Translations under genes and position numbers: made by a program
Assembly: GCF_900168685.1 (NCBI RefSeq)
Contig: NZ_FVZN01000014.1
Coordinates: 1 to 64,000, forward strand
Reading direction: 5' to 3'
From: Solibacillus isronensis
GTDB lineage: Bacteria; Bacillota; Bacilli; Bacillales_A; Planococcaceae
Length of the DNA stretch: 64,000 nt
Shown: positions 16,629 through 26,047 of the stretch, piece by piece
Layout: every line of letters begins with the position of its first letter
How positions within the stretch are numbered: the stretch's first letter is position 1
The notes under the pieces: model-generated
Database searches by the model: none
What the model saw: the letters and a program-made list of their open reading frames with translations, nothing else
What the model was told of the DNA's origin: nothing

Positions 16629-17195
16629 TTGAATAAAAAACAAAAAATTATTGAAGCAACAATTGAGCAATTTATAAATAAAGGTGTAGAAGGCACAAAA
16701 ATTTCAGATATAGTTAAGGCCGCTGGAATTGCTCAAGGCACATTTTATTTGTACTTCCCTTCAAAATTTTCAGTCATGCCTGAAATTGCTAAATATGCTG
16801 TAGATGAAATTATGAAAAGTATCGAAGAAAATGTTAATTTAGATGAGTCTTTTGACCAAAAAATTGAGCAACTTATTAAAGCAGTGTTCCAAATTAATGA
16901 GCAGAAAAAAGAGCTGTTTGCTATTTTATATGCAGGTCTTGCACAAAGTGAACATTTAAAACAATGGGAATCAATATATGCGCCGTTTTATGAGTGGGTG
17001 TATAATTTATTGAATGAAGCATTACAAAATGGCGAAATTCGTTCGACTATTGATGCTTCACGTACATCGCGAATTTTAATCGGTTTATTCGAGTCGACAG
17101 CGGAGCAATTATATCTATACGATTCTACGACAACTGAAGAAATTCAGGCCCAATATGAGGAACTTGTTAAATTTACGAAAAGCGCATTGAAATAG
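16629..17195 (+). CDS. TetR/AcrR family repressor
   Basis: Regulator of 188 residues. The N-terminal HTH (about 1-50) reads IIEATIEQFINKGVEGTKISDIVKAAGIAQGTFYLYFPSK in order, the typical TetR DNA-binding block. The remaining helical part should bind the inducing ligand. TTG is the start (SD AGGGG). It follows the SMR pair on the same strand, and identical-type operators lie before both units, so it probably represses the pump and itself. Confidence 0.92.
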   Translation: MNKKQKIIEATIEQFINKGVEGTKISDIVKAAGIAQGTFYLYFPSKFSVMPEIAKYAVDEIMKSIEENVNLDESFDQKIEQLIKAVFQINEQKKELFAILYAGLAQSEHLKQWESIYAPFYEWVYNLLNEALQNGEIRSTIDASRTSRILIGLFESTAEQLYLYDSTTTEEIQAQYEELVKFTKSALK

Positions 17196-17303
17196 ATGCG
17201 TTTTTTATTTTATATCTATAAGACTAATGGATTTTTCTAGTAAATAAGTTGATAAAGCAGAAATTAAACTGTAGTCAGAGCAACAAACATTTTGTTTCAA
17301 CAG

Positions 17304-17335
17304 AAAAAAGCGAGCAAAGAGCTGCTCGCTTTTTT
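17304..17335. terminator. bidirectional terminator between tetR and marR
   Basis: AAAAAAGCGAGCA and TGCTCGCTTTTTT form a perfect 13-bp stem. It serves the convergent TetR and MarR genes and touches the MarR stop codon. Confidence 0.88.
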
Positions 17336-17759
17336 AAAACTTCGTACATTTTTCAAAGATTGCCGTTAAAGTTTTAATTTCATCTTCTGTTAACATGCCG
17401 AACAGATTTTCGAAAAGATTGTCTACTTGCTGTTGAGAGCGTTCGAGTACTTCGATTCCTGCTTCGGTAATATGAATTTGCGAAGCGCGGCGATCCGTTT
17501 CATTTTGTGTTTTTTCAATGAGCCCCGCCTTAATGAGCTTCGTCGTCAAAACAGTCACGCCACCTGTTGTCACTTTCAGCTTTTCTGCAATGGCAGAAGG
17601 GCGCTTTGGTCCGTCTGTATGCAAATAAGCCAAAATTAAAATATGTGATTTCGAGAAGCCTAACTGATTTTGACTGTTCCATTGATTAGCAATTTTGCGT
17701 TCCAACGATGTCATCTGTTCAAAAAGTTCGGTTAACTGCTCGCGTTTATGCTCATTCAT
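17334..17759 (-). CDS. MarR family transcriptional regulator
   Basis: Winged-helix regulator of 141 residues. The HTH is PSAIAEKLKVTTGGVTVLTTKLIKAGLIEKTQNETDRR in order of helix, turn and wing (residues about 52-90), with RASQIHITEAG after it. The frame can start at TTG 17774, but GGAG 9 nt before ATG 17759 supports the shorter form. The Spx-like gene lies just upstream on the same strand (24 nt), so the two may form an operon. Confidence 0.9.
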   Translation of the reverse strand: MNEHKREQLTELFEQMTSLERKIANQWNSQNQLGFSKSHILILAYLHTDGPKRPSAIAEKLKVTTGGVTVLTTKLIKAGLIEKTQNETDRRASQIHITEAGIEVLERSQQQVDNLFENLFGMLTEDEIKTLTAIFEKCTKF

Positions 17760-17783
17760 CAGTGTCAACTCCAAATATTATCA

Positions 17784-18185
17784 CTATTCTACGGCTAATT
17801 TTTGAAGGGCATTTAATTCAAATGCACGCACTTTACGAGGGATGAAACGACGAATGTCCATTTCGTTATAGCCGATCTGAATGCGTTTTTCATCAAGTAA
17901 AATAGGGCTGCGCAACATACGAGGATGCTGTTGAATTAAGTTGTACAACTCTTGAATGGATAACTGATCAATATCAATGTCCAGATTTTTGAAATCATTC
18001 GAGTTTGTCGCAATAATTTCATCCGTACCATCTTCAGTCATACTTAAAATATGTTTAAACTCTGCTAAAGTCAAAGATTGAGAAGTTGTTCTTTTTTCAG
18101 TATAAGTAATATTATTTTCGTTTAGCCATTTCAATGCTTTTCGTGATGAGGAACAGCTCGATTGTGTATAGATTGTTACTGTCAT
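17784..18185 (-). CDS. Spx/ArsC-family protein with CxxS motif
   Basis: Thioredoxin-fold protein of 133 residues of the Spx/MgsR family, which bind RNA polymerase alpha subunit. Residues IYTQSSCSSSRKAL carry Cys11 and Ser14: the redox switch CxxC of Spx is here CxxS. RSPILLDEKRIQIGYNEMDIRRFIPR is the conserved C-terminal block with the family arginine. Loss of the second cysteine means no intramolecular disulfide, so redox sensing must differ or be lost. It is cotranscribed with MarR by position. Confidence 0.88.
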   Translation of the reverse strand: MTVTIYTQSSCSSSRKALKWLNENNITYTEKRTTSQSLTLAEFKHILSMTEDGTDEIIATNSNDFKNLDIDIDQLSIQELYNLIQQHPRMLRSPILLDEKRIQIGYNEMDIRRFIPRKVRAFELNALQKLAVE

Positions 18186-18759
18186 AATTAATTTCCTCGC
18201 TTTCCCATAATCAATAATTTGGTGATAGCTTAGTTGTAAGACATTTACTTATAATAATATCTTACCAGTAAGCTATTAGTAATGCAACAAGTTTATTATA
18301 TGTTTCCCTATATCTGTTTACCCATTCTTCTAATAAATTATACGTATAAAACTATAAAAAGTTTCTAATTTAATATTACAGTTTTGTAAAGTAGAAATTA
18401 GAAGAGGGAGGGGATTACTGGGCGCGGTGAGTTTTAAATAGGAAATTATTCTAATATGTAGTTGGAGAGTGCTCTAAAATACCGCGACTTTTTAATATAT
18501 TCCTGAATTATGCAAGATAGAACTTTCTGTAAAAAAATTTTTTTGACATTCAGAGGATATTGAACTGAGAATACCAATAAAACAGCATTTGTTTCAACAA
18601 AATTGGCAGTGTTTCTAATAAATGCTCGAACATTTAATATATTCGTTAGTTATAATAAAAAGTCCTTGCCAAGCGCTATTATATTGGCGGAAAATTCCGA
18701 AAACTAAAGGTAATTTTCAAATATTTGCCACATTTATTCTGAGTAAAACAAACCGAAAC
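18186..18759. other. long AT-rich intergenic stretch, nothing recognised
   Basis: Region of about 570 bp between two minus-strand units. It presumably holds the Spx-like gene promoter next to 18186. No frame with an SD, no hairpin with T run and no repeat was found. Confidence 0.5.
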
Positions 18760-18792
18760 TCAAAACAGCGCACTCCGTAAAAGAGTGCGCTG
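18760..18792 (-). terminator. terminator after the ABC-F gene
   Basis: CAGCGCACTC and GAGTGCGCTG pair around CGTAAAA; on the minus strand TTTT follows. Confidence 0.75.
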
Positions 18793-18805
18793 CTTCATTA
18801 AAAAA

Positions 18806-20386
18806 TTATTTAAATTCGTTTAATTCCTTTGTTTCACGCGTCGTGAACCAATCTTGCACGTTCCACACTTTCGTAGCCAAGCCCTCATAGAATTCCGGTT
18901 CATGCGATACAAGAACGATTGTACCTTTGAATTCTTTCATGGCGCGTTTAAGCTCTTCTTTCGCATCAACGTCCAAGTGGTTTGTTGGTTCGTCAAAGAT
19001 CAGCCAGTTTGTTTGATCCATCATCAGCTTGCAAAGACGTACTTTTGCCTGCTCACCACCAGAAAGAGAATTCAGTGGGCGAGTAATATGGTCCGTTTTT
19101 AGACCGGCACGTGCCAATGCAGCACGAACTTGTGCTTGTTCCATAGAAGGGAATGCATTCCATACATCATCGATCGGTGTGATTTTATCTGCTTTTACTT
19201 CCTGTTCGAAGTATGATGGCTCCAAATAGTCACCTAAAATCACTTTACCGTCCAATGGTTGAACTTTGCCTAACATTGTTTTCAGTAAAGTCGATTTCCC
19301 GACACCATTCATGCCGACTAACGCAATTTTTTCACCGCGCTCGATTTGGAATGTAAGTGGCGGCAATAATGGTTTTTCTTTATCATAACCAATTACCAAA
19401 CCTTCCGCTTCCACTACGTAACGGCCAGGTGTACGCGCTTCTTTAAAGCTGAACTCCGGTTTTAGGGCAGTTTCCGGGCGATCAATGCGCTCCATACGAT
19501 CCAACTGCTTCGCACGTGATTTTGCACGACCACTTGTTGAGTAACGTGCTTTGTTGCGCGCAATGAAATCTTCCTGCTGCTTAATAAATTCCTGCTGTTT
19601 TTCATATGCATCGATATGCTGGCGCTTGTTAATTTCAGCAAGCTCGATAAATTTCTCATATGTGGCAGTGTAACGCGTCATTTTAGCAAATTCTAAATGT
19701 AAAATCACATCGACAACATTGTTCATGAATTCCGTATCATGCGAGATTAACAGGAATGCATACGGATAGTTTTTCAAGTAGTTTTTCAGCCAAGTAACAT
19801 GCTCTTCATCAAGATAGTTCGTCGGCTCGTCCAGTAATAATACTTTTGGCTTTTCAAGTAAAAGCTTAGCAAGTAAAACTTTTGTACGCTGTCCACCAGA
19901 TAATGCGGCAACATCACGCTCCAGGCCGATTGCATCCAACCCTAAACCACGAGCTATCTCATCAATTTTCATATCGAGGCTATAGAAGTCACCTGCATCC
20001 AATGCATCCTGGATTTCAGACATTTCTTCCAATAGGCTGTCGTAATCTGCATCAGGCTCGCCTAATTCCACAGAAATTTCATTTAAACGCTCTTCCTTCT
20101 TATATAAAGGTGCAAACGCGTCACGTAATGCATCACGCATTGAACGGCCGGCAGTTAAAACCGTATGCTGATCCAAATAACCGTAATGTGTGCCAGGCAG
20201 CCATTCCACTTTTCCTTCATCATGAATTGCTTGCCCTGTAATGATGCTCATCAATGTTGATTTCCCAACACCGTTTGCACCAACAAGTCCGATATGATCG
20301 CCTTCAACAAGACGGAACGAAACATCTTTAAATAACGTACGGTCACCAAATGAATGACCTAAATTTTCAACAGTTAATATTGCCAT
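18806..20386 (-). CDS. ABC-F family ATPase (ribosome-associated type)
   Basis: Soluble protein of 526 residues with two ABC ATPase domains and no membrane part, so not a transporter; ABC-F proteins act on the ribosomal E site in translation or antibiotic protection. Domain 1 has Walker A GANGVGKST, signature LSGGQRTK and Walker B VLLLDEPTNYLD. The linker (about 235-300) is helical and basic. Domain 2 has GMNGVGKST, LSGGEQAK and WLIFDEPTNHLD. SD is CGGAGG. The exact subfamily (YkpA, EttA or YbiT-like) was not settled. Confidence 0.92.
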   Translation of the reverse strand: MAILTVENLGHSFGDRTLFKDVSFRLVEGDHIGLVGANGVGKSTLMSIITGQAIHDEGKVEWLPGTHYGYLDQHTVLTAGRSMRDALRDAFAPLYKKEERLNEISVELGEPDADYDSLLEEMSEIQDALDAGDFYSLDMKIDEIARGLGLDAIGLERDVAALSGGQRTKVLLAKLLLEKPKVLLLDEPTNYLDEEHVTWLKNYLKNYPYAFLLISHDTEFMNNVVDVILHLEFAKMTRYTATYEKFIELAEINKRQHIDAYEKQQEFIKQQEDFIARNKARYSTSGRAKSRAKQLDRMERIDRPETALKPEFSFKEARTPGRYVVEAEGLVIGYDKEKPLLPPLTFQIERGEKIALVGMNGVGKSTLLKTMLGKVQPLDGKVILGDYLEPSYFEQEVKADKITPIDDVWNAFPSMEQAQVRAALARAGLKTDHITRPLNSLSGGEQAKVRLCKLMMDQTNWLIFDEPTNHLDVDAKEELKRAMKEFKGTIVLVSHEPEFYEGLATKVWNVQDWFTTRETKELNEFK

Positions 20387-20504
20387 ATATAATCCTCCGA
20401 GTGTTTAAGTGTTTGCTACTAATAACGTTGATTTTTGTTTGGCGGAAGCTTTACTCACCGCCTGCATTCCAATCAACTAGATTCTTCTGAAAAATTTATC
20501 CATT

Positions 20505-20533
20505 AAAAAACCCGCAACATTAAAGTGCTGCGA
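20505..20533 (-). terminator. terminator overlapping the 3' end of the small coiled-coil gene
   Basis: GCAGCA pairs with TGTTGC across CTTTAA (which contains the stop codon) and T6 follows on the minus strand. Confidence 0.75.
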
Positions 20534-20708
20534 GCTGTTTGTTTAGTTCTGCTAGCCGTGCTTCCATATTTTCAAGGCGTGCGAGCGCTTGTTTTACTGA
20601 GTCTGCATGGCCAAGTGATTCTAGCTTTTCCATGTCGCCTTGAAGATTGATGTAATCATTCTTTAATTCGGCGATTTGCTGCTGAAGCTGGTCTTTTGTT
20701 AGCATCAT
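20520..20708 (-). CDS. small coiled-coil protein (SE1832-like)
   Basis: A 62-residue acidic-basic helical protein. It has long heptad-like stretches (QLQQQIAELKNDYINLQGDMEKLES and LARLENMEARLAELNKQLAAL) and probably forms a coiled coil. It resembles the small SE1832-type proteins of Bacillales; the match is from memory and the function is unknown. SD AAAGGAG precedes two adjacent ATG codons; the first was taken. It is 133 nt upstream of the ABC-F gene on the same strand, but its own terminator separates them. Confidence 0.7.
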   Translation of the reverse strand: MMLTKDQLQQQIAELKNDYINLQGDMEKLESLGHADSVKQALARLENMEARLAELNKQLAAL

Positions 20709-20796
20709 TAATTACTCCTTTATTTTCGGAAATTAATCTTTTCATATTGTAACATAATGCATACATTTATGTGATGGGGAAAGCCTAATTTTTTAG

Positions 20797-21831
20797 TTAA
20801 ATATGGGCCATATTATGACGGGCATAAGCTAAATCGAGCAGCAGGTTTTTGAGGATTTCATTATTTGTTAAAATTTCAAGACTGCGCTGCTTGCGTACAG
20901 CTCGTTCACGGCGCTGCTCATGGAGTAAAAGTTCCATCACGGCATTTTGAATAATGGATTGCTTCATTTTCCGACCTAGACCAATATGGATAAAGCCGTT
21001 CATTTCGCGTGTGAATGCATAGTTCAGCTCATTATCCTGCTGGGCCGTTGTAATACAAGGGATCCCGGCTGCTGCCACTTTGTATGGTGTATAGTTGGCA
21101 TTGCAAATAATCAAGTCAGCTTGCGGCATCAACTCGAGCAGGGCATCAGCTTTTTGAACGATGACAGTATTCTTCCGGCTTAGTGCCATCATTTTTAGAC
21201 TATCGATGTCATGATGGTATTCATCGTCAATAGCGACTGAAATTTTTAATGGAATTTGCAATTGTGTTAAGTGGCGTAAAGTCCGGTAAGTCAGGTTGTT
21301 GCTATCCCCATCTTCAAATGCGACAACAATATGGGGTAGCGAATCTTTAATCGAGCTGTCAGGTTTTTCAAGGATTTGGTGTGCGACTTCTTCTAAATTT
21401 GGCGGGACGGCAAACGCATAGCTGCCTGCCAGTTCATGTGTATGCGGCTCTTCATGGGATTCCCCAAACAACGAAACGATATGACAGTCGCTAAGCTGTG
21501 CACCCATGCCAAAATCGTCAAAATGAACAATCGTCGAGCAAAACGGTTTAATCATTTCAATTTGTTCAACTTGGGTATCTTTACCTTCATGGATAATTAA
21601 ATGAGGCTCCAATTCACGCATTTTCTTTTTAAGTTCGATAAAACGATCAAACTTTACAATATTTAAGCCTGTTTGGGCCAATTTATCAAGAAGCTGTTCG
21701 TTTGCAGTTTTTACAAAGAGAATGACCTCTTCATCCTGCAACAGATTTGCCAAAGTTACTGCACGCTCAAAAGGATATGTTCCTTTAATCTCACAATGCT
21801 CGATAATCCATATAATTTTTCTTTTTTGCAC
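20797..21831 (-). CDS. PseG/SpsG-like sugar-nucleotide hydrolase or glycosyltransferase
   Basis: Cytosolic protein of 344 residues with two Rossmann-like halves of the GT-B type. IVHFDDFGMGAQLSDCHIV in the first half and LLELMPQADLIICNANYTPYKVAAAGIPCI in the second recall PseG/SpsG (UDP-sugar hydrolases of pseudaminic or spore-coat glycan pathways). The frame opens at 21942, but the protein-like part starts with GTG at 21831 behind SD AAAGGATGGG. It stands alone and is divergent from the NAD(P)-binding gene. The typical PseG His is not obvious, so the activity is uncertain. Confidence 0.65.
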   Translation of the reverse strand: MQKRKIIWIIEHCEIKGTYPFERAVTLANLLQDEEVILFVKTANEQLLDKLAQTGLNIVKFDRFIELKKKMRELEPHLIIHEGKDTQVEQIEMIKPFCSTIVHFDDFGMGAQLSDCHIVSLFGESHEEPHTHELAGSYAFAVPPNLEEVAHQILEKPDSSIKDSLPHIVVAFEDGDSNNLTYRTLRHLTQLQIPLKISVAIDDEYHHDIDSLKMMALSRKNTVIVQKADALLELMPQADLIICNANYTPYKVAAAGIPCITTAQQDNELNYAFTREMNGFIHIGLGRKMKQSIIQNAVMELLLHEQRRERAVRKQRSLEILTNNEILKNLLLDLAYARHNMAHI

Positions 21832-21942
21832 GTAAATCCCATCCTTTCCACTATCTCTATAAAATATGGTGGGATTGCCGAAATTATGAATGAAAGAGCT
21901 TTCTACATATACATACATCAAAATAAAGAAAAGAGGAAACAT

Positions 21943-22749
21943 ATGAAAACCATGCGTTCAGCGTTGGTCGTAGGTGCAACAGGATTGGTCGGTTCTTCCC
22001 TTGTGAAGTTATTATGCGAGAGTGAGGAGTATGCAGCTGTCAATGTCCTTTCGAGAAGACCGCTTGATTTTACGCACCCAAAATTAGTTGTAAAGCTATG
22101 TGAAATTGATCAGATTGCAGATAAGGATATTGAATTTGCTCATGAGGTATTTTGTTGTTTAGGAACGACGATGAAAAAAGCCGGGTCAAAGCAACAATTT
22201 GAAAAGGTCGATTTTGAGTATCCATTAACGATTGCAGCCATCGCAAAAAACCGAGGAGTTGGTCATTTCATTGTTATTTCCGCAATGGGAGCAAATGAGA
22301 AGGCACTTGCTTATTATAGTCAGGTAAAGGGAAAATTGGAGGCAGAACTTATTAAAATGGATTTCCCGCGACTATCCATCGTACGTCCATCACTTATTAC
22401 AGGAGATCGCCAAGAATTCCGTCTAGGAGAAACAATAGGCGATAAAGTATTAAAGGTGCTGAACCCAATCTTAGTCGGACCGTTGAAAAAGATGCATTCC
22501 ATTCCGGCAACGCAAATTGCATTGGCAATGAAAGTAATTGCACTACACGGGAAAAAGCAAAAAGTGGCGATATACTTATCCGATGAAATGCTGGAAATGC
22601 AAATGCCCATTATTGAAGAGAAAGAAGCTTTAGAAGAGGAAGAAGTGAGCTTTAACTGGGATAAATACAAAGAAGAAGTGCTATCGCCAGTAGGTATTGA
22701 GGACGAAGAGGTCAATCGGAAAAACGAAAACCCAAATAATAGGGAGTAA
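21943..22749 (+). CDS. atypical SDR, NAD(P)-binding oxidoreductase
   Basis: Protein of 268 residues with an N-terminal dinucleotide-binding motif VVGATGLVGSSL (residues about 7-18), then VFCCLGTTMKKAGS and VISAMGANEKALAYYSQVKGKLE, as in HTATIP2-like atypical short-chain dehydrogenases. The Tyr-x3-Lys pair is YYSQVKG. The substrate is unknown. The frame is open upstream to 21673, but SD AAGAGG and ATG 21943 mark the start. The last 40 residues are acidic (EEKEALEEEEVSFNWDKYKE) and unusual for the family. Confidence 0.8.
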   Translation: MKTMRSALVVGATGLVGSSLVKLLCESEEYAAVNVLSRRPLDFTHPKLVVKLCEIDQIADKDIEFAHEVFCCLGTTMKKAGSKQQFEKVDFEYPLTIAAIAKNRGVGHFIVISAMGANEKALAYYSQVKGKLEAELIKMDFPRLSIVRPSLITGDRQEFRLGETIGDKVLKVLNPILVGPLKKMHSIPATQIALAMKVIALHGKKQKVAIYLSDEMLEMQMPIIEEKEALEEEEVSFNWDKYKEEVLSPVGIEDEEVNRKNENPNNRE

Positions 22750-22971
22750 TGCTGGTTATAAGGCTAATCTTATCCGCTATTTCTTAAACCGGTCAAGAAA
22801 CGAAACCGTAACGAAACTTAGCAATGCTAGTGGGAAATTATCCTAATCCCTTTCCCGATATAACAATGTAAGACGAAAGACTGAAATTGAACTTAACTAA
22901 GCAACTACCTATTAAAAAGCAATGTTATTCTGATACAATATGAGTACAATGATTTACATGGAGGAACATTT

Positions 22972-23526
22972 ATGAAAATATTACTTGTCGATGGAACCAT
23001 TTTTGGTCGTAAAACCGGCGTTCTTTTGGAACAGGTTCAACAATATATTCAAGCTTTCAACCCTTCGCTAGAATTGGAGATTTTATATTTCTCGAAATTA
23101 CAGCATCAAATTTTAGATGGCAGTCCGCTAAATGATGATATGAAAAAAATGATTCAAAAATTTGAAGAAGCAGATGCTTACATTTTCGCGTCGCCGATTT
23201 TCCAGGCATCAATTCCAGGCGTACTGAAAAATGCCTTTGATATGATTCCACCAAAAGCGTTACGCTACAAGCCGGCAGCAATTATCGGCAATGGCGGAAC
23301 ATACCAGCATCATTTAGTACTGGAAAACCAGCTGCGTCCGATTCTTGATTACTTCCGCTGCCTAGTTACACCAAACTATGTATACACACATGCGGACCAC
23401 TTCGATAAAGAAAATAAAATTATTGATGAAGATGTACACAACCGCCTGCGCGAACTTGCACGCGTATTCGTTCAATATTGCGAAATGACAAAAACATTAT
23501 CAAAACAAGCAGTTGATATGCAATAA
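22972..23526 (+). CDS. NADPH-dependent FMN reductase
   Basis: Flavodoxin-like oxidoreductase of 184 residues. The conserved blocks are VDGTIFGRKTGVLLEQV (phosphate loop region), FASPIFQASIPGVLKNAFDMIPPKAL and AIIGNGGTYQHH, as in SsuE/YieF-type reductases. It reduces FMN or quinones with NADPH; the partner is unknown. SD TGGAGG lies 7 nt before ATG. A terminator follows at once. Confidence 0.9.
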   Translation: MKILLVDGTIFGRKTGVLLEQVQQYIQAFNPSLELEILYFSKLQHQILDGSPLNDDMKKMIQKFEEADAYIFASPIFQASIPGVLKNAFDMIPPKALRYKPAAIIGNGGTYQHHLVLENQLRPILDYFRCLVTPNYVYTHADHFDKENKIIDEDVHNRLRELARVFVQYCEMTKTLSKQAVDMQ

Positions 23527-23531
23527 CCATT

Positions 23532-23567
23532 AAGAAGCCTCCGTTTAAATACGGAAGCTTCTTTTTT
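23532..23567 (+). terminator. terminator after the FMN reductase gene
   Basis: AAGAAGC-TCCGT pairs with ACGGAAGCTTCTT, followed by T6. Confidence 0.85.
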
Positions 23568-23711
23568 ATTACCCTCAGCAAATGCATCATAACTCCTCAA
23601 AAATTCATGTATATAAACTTGCGTATAATATATTTCTTTATTCAACATAATTTAGGATTAGGAAGATGCTATAATAGGATTGTTAAAATTTGTAATGAGG
23701 AGGATTCGTAA

Positions 23712-23807
23712 ATAGTTTCAATTGAATCCAACGTCATTTTGAAGTACCATGAATATTTATGTAAAGAGAAGATTTTACTTCCGGAGCATTTGGAGGCGAA
23801 CCGATAG
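23712..23807 (+). CDS. possible 31-codon upstream frame coupled to helD
   Basis: A short open frame that fills the gap before helD. SD GAGGAGG (23698-23704) stands 7 nt before an ATA codon, and the frame VSIESNVILKYHEYL...LPEHLEANR ends in TAG that overlaps the helD GTG (TAGTG). No ATG, GTG or TTG stands at the SD; the only standard start, TTG at 23739, has none. It could be a leader peptide with an AUA start, a relic, or chance. Confidence 0.3.
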   Translation: MVSIESNVILKYHEYLCKEKILLPEHLEANR

Positions 23808-25999
23808 TGGAACAAACGATATGGCAACAGGAAGAGACACATTTAAAGGAAATTAGTGCACTTCTAAAACAACAAATAAAGATTCAGTCCAATCATTTAA
23901 AAAAGCAAAAAGGCGACATTGTTGAGGAACGCTCACAAGCATCTTCGGAGTTTAACGATGTGTCAGGAGAAAGTGCCATCCAGTTTTCGCAAATGCTGCA
24001 AACGATGCAATTGCGTGAACGAGAGTATCTGAATGCAAGCGAACAATTAAGCAAAATGCAAATTTTATATAAAAGTCCGTATTTCGGGCGTATCTCAATT
24101 GAAAATGAAGAAGGCGAACGTGAACATTTATATATTGGCCTATCGACTTTCCGCGAACCTAAAACGGATGATGTGCTGATCTATGACTGGCGAGCACCGA
24201 TTTCCAGCCTTTTTTATGAAAATAAAGTCGGAAAGGCGCGCTATCAAATTCCAGACGGGGAATATATTCCGGTTACAATACAAGGCCGCCGTCAGTATAA
24301 AGTAAAGTACGATGAGCTATTGCAAGTACTGGATGCGGATATTTATGTAGGCGATGAAGTGCTGCAAAGCCTGCTGTCGGATACGGCAAAAGAAAAGATG
24401 AAATCGATTGTCGCAACGATTCAAAGTGACCAGAATATCGTCATTCGTTCATCAAATAAAGATAATTTAATCGTACTCGGACCACCCGGCAGCGGAAAAA
24501 CATCTGTTGCGATGCAGCGAATTGCTTATCTACTGTATGAATACCGCCAAACAATGAATGCACGTAGTATTTTGCTTATTTCGCCGTCCGATTTGTTCAA
24601 TGACTACATTTCTAATGTATTGCCAGAGCTCGGTGAGGATAATGTTCAACATACGACGTATTACCGTTTATTGCGCGATTTGAAATTATCTTATTACAAA
24701 GCAGAGACAAGCTACGAAAATATTGAACGTCTTCAAAAGGGGAGCAAGGAGGAACGCGAGCACTATGCATTCAAAGGCTCGCATGCATACGTAAAGCAGC
24801 TGCTGAAATATATTGAAAGTCTAAAGAAGAGTGGCATGCCATTTTATAATTTGAAGGTGGAAGAAAAGCTGTTTGTTTCCGCTAAAAAACTGACCGATCT
24901 GTTTTATGACAAGTTCGGCACATTGGATATAGATTTTCGCCTAAAAAAAATTCGTACAGTACTGCTCGAAAAAATAGAGCAGGAAAAAAAGAAAGACCGC
25001 AAAGTATTAATGAAGGAATTAAAGGCGGTCAATACGTATATCGGCACAGATAAGGAAATCGAGCAACAGGCAAATGAAAAGCTGCAAAAAAAGTACGGCA
25101 AACTTGAAAATGCGATTCATCAGCTAGGTTTTGTGAATTTAAATAAAATGTATCTTCATTCGTTAACATTCCAAAACGATAATTTAAAAACACAAATGAT
25201 TCAGGCTGTAACGACTGAAACGCTGAAACAGCGCATATTATATTACGAAGATTTGGCCCCAATCATGTATATGCAAGCGGTTGTAAAAGGCTTGTATACG
25301 GATAATACAATTAAACATATTGTCATTGATGAAATCCAAGACTATTCGTATTTGCAATTGTTGACGATTAAAGCAATGCATCCAAAAGCGCATTACACGT
25401 TGCTGGGTGATAAAAATCAGGTTGTGCATCCGCAAATGAAGGATTCGCTGGCAGGTCCATTGTCCAAGCATTTCAAAGCTGTCGAGCTGAATAAATCATA
25501 TCGTTCGACAAATGAAATTACCGATTTTATGAGCGCGATTTTAAACAACACGACAACCGAGTCGCTTGGTGTATCTGGAGATAAGCCACAAATGATCGAA
25601 ACGAAATCAGTGGGTGAAACAATTGCTCTTCTTGTCGGTTCGCATTATAAAGAAGAGGAAAGCTTCGTCATCTTATGCAAAAATAAGCTGGCATGCGAAC
25701 AATTATACAATGAATTAAAACCGCTTCTTCCACAGCTTCAGCTCGTTACAGAAGAACAGAAAGTTTATATGAAAGGGCTGCTCATCATGCCAGGCTATAT
25801 GGCGAAAGGCTTTGAATTTACAACTGTTCTTGTAGCAGATGCCAATGCCCATGCATACCGGGAAGAGATGGATGCGTATTTACTGTATACAATTGCTTCT
25901 CGAGCGACCCGCCAATTATTTTTAGTAACGGACGGAACAATGCCAAAAGCGCTTGCACACATCAAAGAACAGTATTATCGTAAGGAAGTGAACATTTAG
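23807..25999 (+). CDS. helD: RNA polymerase recycling motor HelD
   Basis: UvrD-like ATPase of 730 residues that removes stalled RNA polymerase from DNA and recycles it. The N-terminal coiled coil (about 1-80) enters the polymerase secondary channel. Walker A is GPPGSGKT at 225-232, Walker B IVIDEIQDYSYLQ near 505, with LLGDKNQVVHP and motif VELNKSYRST. Family blocks YFGRISI, DVLIYDWRAPISSLFYE are present. GTG is the start, with SD TTGGAGG. A second, longer paralogue lies at 43580-45940. uppP follows 48 nt later and may be read from the same promoter. Confidence 0.93.
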   Translation: MEQTIWQQEETHLKEISALLKQQIKIQSNHLKKQKGDIVEERSQASSEFNDVSGESAIQFSQMLQTMQLREREYLNASEQLSKMQILYKSPYFGRISIENEEGEREHLYIGLSTFREPKTDDVLIYDWRAPISSLFYENKVGKARYQIPDGEYIPVTIQGRRQYKVKYDELLQVLDADIYVGDEVLQSLLSDTAKEKMKSIVATIQSDQNIVIRSSNKDNLIVLGPPGSGKTSVAMQRIAYLLYEYRQTMNARSILLISPSDLFNDYISNVLPELGEDNVQHTTYYRLLRDLKLSYYKAETSYENIERLQKGSKEEREHYAFKGSHAYVKQLLKYIESLKKSGMPFYNLKVEEKLFVSAKKLTDLFYDKFGTLDIDFRLKKIRTVLLEKIEQEKKKDRKVLMKELKAVNTYIGTDKEIEQQANEKLQKKYGKLENAIHQLGFVNLNKMYLHSLTFQNDNLKTQMIQAVTTETLKQRILYYEDLAPIMYMQAVVKGLYTDNTIKHIVIDEIQDYSYLQLLTIKAMHPKAHYTLLGDKNQVVHPQMKDSLAGPLSKHFKAVELNKSYRSTNEITDFMSAILNNTTTESLGVSGDKPQMIETKSVGETIALLVGSHYKEEESFVILCKNKLACEQLYNELKPLLPQLQLVTEEQKVYMKGLLIMPGYMAKGFEFTTVLVADANAHAYREEMDAYLLYTIASRATRQLFLVTDGTMPKALAHIKEQYYRKEVNI

Positions 26000-26047
26000 G
26001 CGTCTTTTGCGTCTAACAGAGGAGAACTACTTTTTTAGGAGATACAA

